Below, one piece after another: positions 1 through 5,405 of a DNA stretch of 15,142 nt. The number at the start of each line of letters is the position of its first letter. The stretch's first letter is position 1. The notes beneath the pieces are model-generated. The model was not told the origin of the DNA, ran no database searches, and was given only the letters and a program-made list of their open reading frames with translations. Made by a program: the position numbers and the translations under genes. The DNA is taken from assembly GCA_964632135.1 (NCBI GenBank), contig CAZWEI010000032.1:1-15142 (forward strand), in the 5' to 3' direction. Source of the stretch: JBFMAP01 sp964632135 (GTDB lineage: Archaea; Micrarchaeota; Micrarchaeia; Burarchaeales; JBFMAP01).

Positions 1-31
1 AGTTGAGGTTTTTGCAGAGGAGCGGAAGTGA
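1..31 (+). CDS. Possible 3' end of an upstream gene (partial)
   Basis: In the second + frame the window opens with nine sense codons (VEVFAEERK) followed by TGA at 29-31. The stop lies 12 nt from the convergent end of the Lrp-type gene, spacing like the other tail-to-tail junctions here. Nine codons cannot identify a protein. Another + frame stays open to TGA at 54-56 and would overlap the Lrp gene's end, so this reading is only preferred, not shown. Confidence 0.25.
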   Translation, partial: VEVFAEERK

Positions 32-43
32 TGCAAGGGTCAT

Positions 44-1027
44 TCAAATGAATTGACTTAAGTCCAGTTCCCCCTTTATTTCCTCTTTTATTAGCAAAAG
101 TTCATAACGTTCTATAAAATCAGAAAACCTTTCTTTCATAGAATACATTGTCTTTTCTGCTTCCTCGTATGATCCGACGTCCATCTCCAACTCCAAAGGC
201 CAAGAACCAATTTTTCTTTCGTAATGGAAAACGTTTCCAAGTTCTCTGCAATACTCCGCCAACTCTTTATCTTTTTCCTCGGAATAATCTTTTAAGTGGA
301 CTATTGCTTTATAAAAATGCAATCCAAGTTTTGAAACGTCCAGTTGCAAACGATACCGCGTTATCGTTCCATTTTGTTCCAACCCCTTTATTTTTGAAAC
401 CACTGTTTTTGGATTCAAACCTGTTTTCTTAGATATGTCTTTTATTCTCATTTTTGAATTAAAACCCAAAAGATGAAGAATCTCTTTTTCGTCAGAATCA
501 AATACCAAAGGCTCATATTTTCCAAACCATTCCACACTGGTTCCAGGCTGCTCTGGTAAAAAACTCCTTGAAATTACATCTACTGTTCCATGGGCAACTG
601 CTATCTGCCTTAAAATATAACGGCCGAATAAACTGTTAAATTCGAAAAAAATTTTCTCAAATTCTTTTACGTTCTTTACAACCACCGAGTAGACGAAATC
701 CCAATTACCCGCAGTTTTTGCCGCCCACCATATCTTCGGATTTTCTTTAACGTTAGCGGTAATTTTTTCTTCGATTTCTTTCGTCATGTTTTCGAATTCT
801 AAATAAACATTCCAAATCATCAGTCCAAGCCTTCCTGGATTAAGCAGTGTTACATAGTTCTTTATCAACCCCTCTCGCTCCATCCTTCTTATCTTATAAT
901 CCAGCACAGTTCTAGATGCTCTCAATTTTTTTGATAGTTTTGAAATCGGTTGTCTGGCGTCTGTATCCAACTCATGCACTATCCTTTTATCCAGTTTATC
1001 GAGTTTTATATGTTTTTTTGGATTCAT
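44..1027 (-). CDS. Tandem-duplicated Lrp/AsnC-type transcriptional regulator
   Basis: A 327-aa DNA-binding regulator built as two Lrp/AsnC-like units in one chain. Residues about 8-57 form a typical Lrp winged helix-turn-helix (LDKLDKRIVHELDTDARQPI, then SKLSKKLRASRTVLDYKIRR), followed to about 155 by a beta-rich ligand/oligomerisation-like region. Residues about 177-225 repeat the fold (DSDEKEILHLLGFNSKMRIK, with DISKKTGLNPKTVVSKIKGL), followed by a second sensor-like half to the C-terminus. Ordinary Lrp proteins are about 150 aa with one HTH and dimerise, so this length suggests a covalent pseudo-dimer. The start is the ATG at 1025-1027. A TATA box centred 26-27 nt upstream implies a leaderless mRNA. 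It is divergent from the 248-aa gene. An inverted repeat over its TATA box suggests autoregulation. The effector ligand and targets cannot be read from sequence. Confidence 0.88.
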   Translation of the reverse strand: MNPKKHIKLDKLDKRIVHELDTDARQPISKLSKKLRASRTVLDYKIRRMEREGLIKNYVTLLNPGRLGLMIWNVYLEFENMTKEIEEKITANVKENPKIWWAAKTAGNWDFVYSVVVKNVKEFEKIFFEFNSLFGRYILRQIAVAHGTVDVISRSFLPEQPGTSVEWFGKYEPLVFDSDEKEILHLLGFNSKMRIKDISKKTGLNPKTVVSKIKGLEQNGTITRYRLQLDVSKLGLHFYKAIVHLKDYSEEKDKELAEYCRELGNVFHYERKIGSWPLELEMDVGSYEEAEKTMYSMKERFSDFIERYELLLIKEEIKGELDLSQFI

Positions 1028-1039
1028 ATTCTAATTATA

Positions 1040-1064
1040 GGTAATAATATATATAAATTTTACC
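1040..1064. promoter_or_regulatory. Imperfect palindrome over the Lrp-gene promoter, possible operator
   Basis: The pentamers GGTAA (1040-1044) and TTACC (1060-1064) form a perfect inverted repeat around a 15-bp AT-only core that contains the TATA box of the Lrp-type gene. A short dyad of this size around the promoter of a Lrp-family gene is where an autorepressor would be expected to bind. The symmetry is seen; the operator role is inferred. Confidence 0.4.
1050..1057 (-). promoter_or_regulatory. TATA box of the Lrp-type regulator
   Basis: On the - strand the octamer reads TTTATATA, a good archaeal box A. Its centre lies 26-27 nt before the ATG at 1027, the spacing that puts transcription start on the A of the start codon. 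The mRNA is therefore probably leaderless. No Shine-Dalgarno sequence is visible. Confidence 0.65.
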
Positions 1065-1090
1065 TTTTTTTCTAAAAATTTGCTGGATAG

Positions 1091-1102
1091 TTTTAAATAT
1101 AT
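1091..1102 (+). promoter_or_regulatory. TATA box of the 248-aa gene
   Basis: TTTTAAATATAT is a good archaeal TATA element. The predicted start is about 26 nt downstream, near 1120, giving a leader of about 40 nt before the ATG at 1161. The 13-mer TTTTAAATATATC recurs exactly at 11444-11456 in the corA/pcm divergent promoter, which supports its being a real promoter word in this genome. Confidence 0.6.
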
Positions 1103-1116
1103 CCTACGCCATAAAA

Positions 1117-1158
1117 TATCACTTGTTCTTGTAAAGTCCATTGTTGTCTGAAGTGATA
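1117..1158. promoter_or_regulatory. Perfect 8-bp inverted repeat ahead of the 248-aa gene
   Basis: TATCACTT (1117-1124) and AAGTGATA (1151-1158) are exact reverse complements separated by 26 nt. The left arm sits at the predicted transcription start. The right arm contains GTGAT, complementary to the AUCAC near the 3' end of archaeal 16S rRNA, and ends 2 nt before the ATG at 1161. It could be a protein-binding dyad or an mRNA stem covering the ribosome-binding site. Both readings are inference. Confidence 0.4.
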
Positions 1159-1160
1159 CT

Positions 1161-1907
1161 ATGAAGTTACAAACACAGGACAAGCGCGGTTCCTTTTTGC
1201 TAGCTCGCAAGGATACCTATCCATTTCTATATAAACTAAACGAATTCCTAAAAACCAGAAAATATCCGCCCCTCGCTGACTCTACACGTAGTGAAATTTT
1301 AAAAATAAAGAAGAAATACGAAATGATACGATCTTCTTTTAAACTACTGTATCCCAAATGGAGTAACGAATTATACCCCGAAGAACTAAAGACGTATACG
1401 AAACAATATAGGAGATATAACGATAGAAAACGATTGGAACAAAAGGCTGACGAATGCAGGCAAATGGCTTTAAATTTAGAGACAGAAGCTGATAGATTGG
1501 ATCACTACCGTAATGAAACGCAAATCTTATTCTTGTATAAATGGGCCGGTAGATTCCGCGAGCTTGAAGCTTCAATATGGAGAATGCTTAGAGATATTGA
1601 AGGAAATCTTATACATCATGATGCTGCGGATAGAGCGCGGGAGCGAGAAAATATTACACTTGAATTTGCCGGTAGGGATTATAGCCTAGTGGCTTTGGGA
1701 TATAGACGTACCGGTAGCTATGCTGCCGCGGAGGGAATGCACTGGCGAGCATTCACGGTGTACAGAGATCTGATATACGCGTATCCCGTCAACTCGTTGA
1801 AAATAAAAATAGCTGATAAGAATGAAACTGAACAACACGATCTAGCTAAAAACGCGCAGGAATTAATGAAGAAACAAGAAAAAGAATTTAAGGAGAGACG
1901 TATATGA
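1161..1907 (+). CDS. Unrecognised charged helical protein
   Basis: I do not recognise this 248-aa protein. It is rich in Lys, Arg, Glu and Tyr, has no signal peptide or membrane segment, and looks almost all-helical. Residues about 87-120 and 221-248 are highly charged and suit coiled-coil or solvent-exposed helices. Residues about 176-206 (GYRRTGSYAAAEGMHWRAFT and following) resemble one tetratricopeptide-like helical hairpin, too little for a family call. The start is the ATG at 1161, preceded by GTGAT and by a TATA box at 1091. The gene is AT-rich (for example 20 of 60 bases G+C at 1561-1620) and uses AT-ending codons, unlike top6A, which it meets tail-to-tail with 22 nt between. It is likely a lineage-specific or transferred gene. 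The shared divergent region may place it under the Lrp-type regulator. Confidence 0.75.
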   Translation: MKLQTQDKRGSFLLARKDTYPFLYKLNEFLKTRKYPPLADSTRSEILKIKKKYEMIRSSFKLLYPKWSNELYPEELKTYTKQYRRYNDRKRLEQKADECRQMALNLETEADRLDHYRNETQILFLYKWAGRFRELEASIWRMLRDIEGNLIHHDAADRARERENITLEFAGRDYSLVALGYRRTGSYAAAEGMHWRAFTVYRDLIYAYPVNSLKIKIADKNETEQHDLAKNAQELMKKQEKEFKERRI

Positions 1908-1929
1908 CAAATCAATAGCGCGCCCATAT

Positions 1930-3033
1930 CTACGGCAGGAATTTTTTCTTCTCGATTTTATCGCGCACGTACTCCCCAACGAACGAGAGGCGCGGGCCCT
2001 GAAGCGCGTCCTGTTCCAATTTCTTTTTCGTCTCGACAACAGTTTTGAGCTCAGCGACCCATTCGGGATGCGCGGATATCCACGGATACGAAAGCATCTC
2101 CTCGGCGCGCTTTATGTCGACGTCCTTCGCCTTGATGGTGAGTTTCTGCAGGAAGTCGAACTCCTTTATGTCGTTCATCGTCACCCCGATGAATTTCGCC
2201 TCGGGTGTCGCGATGTCGTTAGCGAGGTACGCGAGGTTCATGCTCCCGGTCTTTATCGCCCAGTATATGTACCATCCCCACGCGTCGCAGTCAGTGAAAC
2301 AATACACCGGGAGTTTCTTGTTCGCGAGTTTCCTTATGAGCCTCCTGCACCCGCGCGAGGACTGCCCCTTCGGAGTTATGAGTATGCAGTTCTCCTTCTT
2401 CCAAAATTTATCCTCATTCAGCCTCTGCCAGAGCGCGTCCTTCTCAACAACGAGCACGTAGTCAGCATCGAGGCTCACGAAATCCATTCCGTTGTCAACG
2501 TCGCTCGGTATCATCCAGCCGCTTCTTCCCTGCTTCGCGCAGTCGATTATGCTCTCGTCGCCCCCGAACTTGTCCTTTATCACGAGGCTTCCTGCAACAA
2601 CTCCCTTCCTGTCCGTGTTGAGATTCAGGTCCTCGCGCTTCACGTTGAGCGCGACCTCCAAATCCTCAATCAGCGGGTTCGACTCCGTTTGCTCTGAGAA
2701 AAGGTCCTCCTCGACATCCTCGCCGATTGAAAATTTCAACTGATAAAACAAACCCCTTATGCTCGTGTGCGAGTTCTCCTCCAGAAATTTCTTGCACTTC
2801 GCCGCGACAGCGACGGTCTGCATGAACTTCTTCGCCTGCCCCACGTTCAGGAACGTCCTCGTCTCTATCTTGTTCCCGAGCCTTATGTACCCAAGCGATT
2901 CATCGTAGAAGATGTTGCTCTTGCTGCGCAGCGAGCATTGGAAGTCAGGCGACTCGCCTGCCTCTATGTCCGCGAGCATGTCCTTCCCCAGATTTTCAAG
3001 TTTTTCGACAGTTGGATTTTTCGCCACAAGCAT
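1930..3033 (-). CDS. top6A: DNA topoisomerase VI subunit A (Spo11-like)
   Basis: This is the DNA-cleaving subunit of type IIB topoisomerase VI, which with subunit B passes one duplex through another to relax supercoils and decatenate DNA. Counting from the ATG at 3031-3033 it has 367 aa, normal for the family. The N-terminal winged-helix (CAP-like) domain holds the catalytic-tyrosine motif TSIRGLFYQLKFS near residues 90-102, with Tyr97 the likely nucleophile. The Toprim domain follows: YVLVVEKDALW with Glu197, then FTDCDAWGWYIY with Asp248 and Asp250 as metal ligands. GQSSRGCRRLI is the usual loop between them. A GTG immediately precedes the chosen ATG, so the start could lie 3 nt earlier. 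GTGAT 9 nt upstream suits ribosome binding. It is the last gene of the operon, 28 nt after top6B. The motif before Tyr97 reads RGLFY rather than the more usual R-[DE]-x-[YF]-Y. Confidence 0.96.
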   Translation of the reverse strand: MLVAKNPTVEKLENLGKDMLADIEAGESPDFQCSLRSKSNIFYDESLGYIRLGNKIETRTFLNVGQAKKFMQTVAVAAKCKKFLEENSHTSIRGLFYQLKFSIGEDVEEDLFSEQTESNPLIEDLEVALNVKREDLNLNTDRKGVVAGSLVIKDKFGGDESIIDCAKQGRSGWMIPSDVDNGMDFVSLDADYVLVVEKDALWQRLNEDKFWKKENCILITPKGQSSRGCRRLIRKLANKKLPVYCFTDCDAWGWYIYWAIKTGSMNLAYLANDIATPEAKFIGVTMNDIKEFDFLQKLTIKAKDVDIKRAEEMLSYPWISAHPEWVAELKTVVETKKKLEQDALQGPRLSFVGEYVRDKIEKKKFLP

Positions 3034-3061
3034 CACCCCTCATCACACTCATCTCCAGTCC

Positions 3062-4723
3062 CTATTTCTCCTCCTTCTCGCCCTCCTCCCCACCTTCCCC
3101 ATTCCCGCCCTCCTTTACCTCGCCCTCGAGGTCCTTGAGGTTCGCCTCCTCAATCACTTTCTTGTATTTGGTTTCAACCATGTGCGCGAGCTTTTTCTCG
3201 AGCTCCGGAGGCTTTCCCTCGCCCGCGAGCAGTGGGAGGTCTGATGAGAGTTGTTTGACATAACGGAGTATCGCCTTCTTCTTCGCCTCGCGCTCAGTAT
3301 CCCGCACGATTCCGTGGAGATACCTCTGCATGTTGCGCGCAACCTCCATCACCGCAAACCTTATCTCCTCAACAATCTCGTCCTCGATCGCGATTGCCTG
3401 CTTTCCCGCGCCGGTGTAGGGCACGTGCACGGAGACGAAATTAACGAACACCGAGAGCGGATCGTTCTCGAAATCCTTTATGTCGTACCTCCTCCAATCA
3501 ATCGTCTTCACTGACTCCGTGACCGCGCAGCCCCCTCCGTCAAAAAGAAGCGGCGCGCGGTTCCCGTATCTTATTATGTCCCCGCCAGTGCTTCCATCGG
3601 GATTTTTCTTCCCCGCGTTTCCGCCGTACGCGAGCGCCGCCTCAACGATGAACGGAACACCTCCGCGGTATACCTTCGGCCTCCTCTCCGTGACGGCGAC
3701 GAACTGCGGGTTCAATATGTTCCTGAGCGCCTTCTCGACCTGGTCAGCGCCGATCGGCCTTATCGCGTCCGTTTCTGGAGCAATCCACTTCGTGTTCTGG
3801 AACGCCCGGACGAGCGCCTCGGCCTCCTCCCACTTCAACTCGAACGGCTGCTTGTCGAAATTCACGTTCGGCACGAGCTGCCTCAACTCCTCAACTTTCG
3901 CGGAACTCAACCGCGAGAAGGTCGTCGTAAGGAAAGACGAGACTTTCCTCTGCTTGGAATGCTGCGCCATCTCCATCAAATCATTAGTCGTAATCCCAAG
4001 CGGATGCGGCTGGACTTCACGCGGTCTCGGAGGAATTTTTTCGGATGCGCGCGGGAAAACAATCCTCTCGCCAGTCGGCTCGATGAGCGTGAGCTGCGCG
4101 TGCGGGTTCGCAATCGCGGTCCTCTTCAGGTACTCGAACACGCCGTGGTCGCTCCTGTCGTACTTCACGTCCGCGAACTCCGCCTCGACCACGAGCCCCC
4201 TGTAATTGCTCATGTACTCCTTCTCGTTCGCTATGATTGGCTTGTTGTTCTTCACGTCCATCGCGAGCTCGCACTCGAACACGCGACCGTTTCCCAACCC
4301 CGTTCTCACTTTTATCGGCTTCCCGGTCGTCATCTGCGAGAACATCGTGCACCCGCTCGCGCCGATTCCCTGCTGGCCGCGCTGCTGCATGTACCTGTGG
4401 AATTTCGTCCCGGCTAGCATCATCCCCAATGCTTTTCCGAGGTGCGCGCGCGGTATTCCAGGCCCGTTGTCCTCTGCGGTCACCTTGTAGTGCTCGTTCT
4501 CGAGTTGGTCGACCTTTATGAGTATGTTCGGGAGAATACTCGCCTCCTCACAAGCGTCCAGACTATTGGTTGTATATTCGTGAACTATCGTGGTCAGCGA
4601 GCGCACCTTTCCAGAGAACCCGAGCATCTGCCTGTTCTTCTTGAAGAACTCCGCCACGGAGTGCTCCTTGAACTCCTCGAATATCTCTTCCGCGTCTGCC
4701 AAATCATCCCCCTCTCCAATCAT
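3062..4723 (-). CDS. top6B: DNA topoisomerase VI subunit B (GHKL ATPase)
   Basis: This is the ATP-binding subunit of topoisomerase VI; ATP-driven dimerisation of B gates strand passage by subunit A. Its 553 aa are slightly above the usual 520-540. The GHKL ATP fold is intact: N-box EYTTNSLDACEEA with Glu49, Asn53 and Asp56; G1 box DNGPGIP at 85-91; G2 region QQRGQQGIGASG at 113-124. A linker region follows at about 230-310. The transducer domain contains the switch lysine in TGAGKQAIA (Lys440). The last 20 residues are a Gly/Glu-rich acidic tail, probably disordered and outside the conserved fold. The start is the ATG at 4721-4723, with GTGAT upstream and 22 nt after the KH gene. It is co-transcribed with the KH gene upstream and top6A downstream, the usual archaeal order. 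Confidence 0.97.
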   Translation of the reverse strand: MIGEGDDLADAEEIFEEFKEHSVAEFFKKNRQMLGFSGKVRSLTTIVHEYTTNSLDACEEASILPNILIKVDQLENEHYKVTAEDNGPGIPRAHLGKALGMMLAGTKFHRYMQQRGQQGIGASGCTMFSQMTTGKPIKVRTGLGNGRVFECELAMDVKNNKPIIANEKEYMSNYRGLVVEAEFADVKYDRSDHGVFEYLKRTAIANPHAQLTLIEPTGERIVFPRASEKIPPRPREVQPHPLGITTNDLMEMAQHSKQRKVSSFLTTTFSRLSSAKVEELRQLVPNVNFDKQPFELKWEEAEALVRAFQNTKWIAPETDAIRPIGADQVEKALRNILNPQFVAVTERRPKVYRGGVPFIVEAALAYGGNAGKKNPDGSTGGDIIRYGNRAPLLFDGGGCAVTESVKTIDWRRYDIKDFENDPLSVFVNFVSVHVPYTGAGKQAIAIEDEIVEEIRFAVMEVARNMQRYLHGIVRDTEREAKKKAILRYVKQLSSDLPLLAGEGKPPELEKKLAHMVETKYKKVIEEANLKDLEGEVKEGGNGEGGEEGEKEEK

Positions 4724-4745
4724 TTATCCGCATCACTTGTTTCAT

Positions 4746-5288
4746 TTACTTCTTATTCCAAATCTCCTTCATCCTTTCCTCCTTCATCCTTCTCCTTCCC
4801 CTCTCGAGCATCGCGTAAACCGTTGCATGGCTCGCTCCGTCAAGCAGTTTCTCAATCGCCGCCTCTGCGAGCTGGAGTTCCTCAAGCGTCCCTATGATGC
4901 CTACAGTATCCCCATAAATGCACACATCCGCCTCGCTAGTCTCCTCGATTATCCTCCGCGACCTGCCTCTTTCGCCTATCACCCTCCCCTTGTACCTTTT
5001 TATCTCCTTCTCGGACCCGAACAACTCGCGCAGGTCTATGAGTTTGAAATAATAATCCTCGCTGAACAGTTTCATCGTCTTCTCCGGATTGAAGCCCCTT
5101 CCTATCGCCTTCACTACGTCCTTCGTCCTCCACACGTTGAAAGGCTCGCCCTCAATCTCCACGTCCCCTTCCTCGTCCGCGCGGATTTTCACCTTGCCGA
5201 GCCGCTCTATCTGCCTCTTTGTTTCGCCCTCCCTCCCAATAAGCATCGCGACTCTTTCCTGAGGAATTTTTACTATTTCCATCTTCAT
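4746..5288 (-). CDS. Archaeal two-KH-domain RNA-binding protein (Pno1/Dim2 type)
   Basis: A 180-aa RNA-binding protein with two KH domains. The first has its GxxG loop as IGREGETK (residues 17-24). The second has VIGERGRSRR (103-112), followed by the TSEADVCIYGDTVGIIGT strand-helix region. Its size and arrangement match the near-universal archaeal homologue of eukaryotic Pno1/Dim2, a factor in maturation of the small ribosomal subunit. A Lys/Arg-rich C-terminal helix (about 160-180) probably adds RNA contact. It opens the operon with top6B and top6A, the conserved archaeal context. The start is the ATG at 5286-5288; an alternative ATG lies two codons on. A TATA box near 5365 implies a leader of about 50 nt. 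A short hairpin abuts the start codon. RIO1, its usual neighbour and functional partner, is here displaced by about 7.4 kb. Confidence 0.92.
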   Translation of the reverse strand: MKMEIVKIPQERVAMLIGREGETKRQIERLGKVKIRADEEGDVEIEGEPFNVWRTKDVVKAIGRGFNPEKTMKLFSEDYYFKLIDLRELFGSEKEIKRYKGRVIGERGRSRRIIEETSEADVCIYGDTVGIIGTLEELQLAEAAIEKLLDGASHATVYAMLERGRRRMKEERMKEIWNKK

Positions 5289-5290
5289 CA

Positions 5291-5309
5291 GCGTGGGCGA
5301 TCCCCCCGC
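5291..5309 (-). promoter_or_regulatory. Hairpin at the KH-gene start codon
   Basis: The mRNA sequence folds as GCGGGGG, loop GATCG, CCCACGC: seven paired positions with one internal mismatch, ending 2 nt before the ATG. The G run that would have to serve as ribosome-binding site lies inside the stem. It could limit translation of the whole KH-top6B-top6A message. The structure is inferred from base complementarity only. Confidence 0.35.
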
Positions 5310-5360
5310 GTTCGAGGGCGAGGGACTGGTCGTTCTCCTCGTAATTATTTCTCCAGAAAC

Positions 5361-5368
5361 ATATAAAA
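5361..5368 (-). promoter_or_regulatory. TATA box of the KH-top6B-top6A operon
   Basis: The - strand reads TTTTATAT in the 117-bp gap after the 648-aa gene. Initiation about 26 nt downstream would fall near 5338, about 50 nt before the KH start codon. The operon therefore need not depend on read-through from the upstream giant-protein operon. Confidence 0.6.
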
Positions 5369-5405
5369 ATGTATAGAAACCGCTTCCCGCACCGACGTAA
5401 TTGCC

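Noticed and set aside
2068..2697. 209-codon + strand frame opposite top6A, and similar frames opposite top6B and the KH gene
   Set aside because: They are mirror frames of GC-rich, clearly conserved genes and resemble no family.
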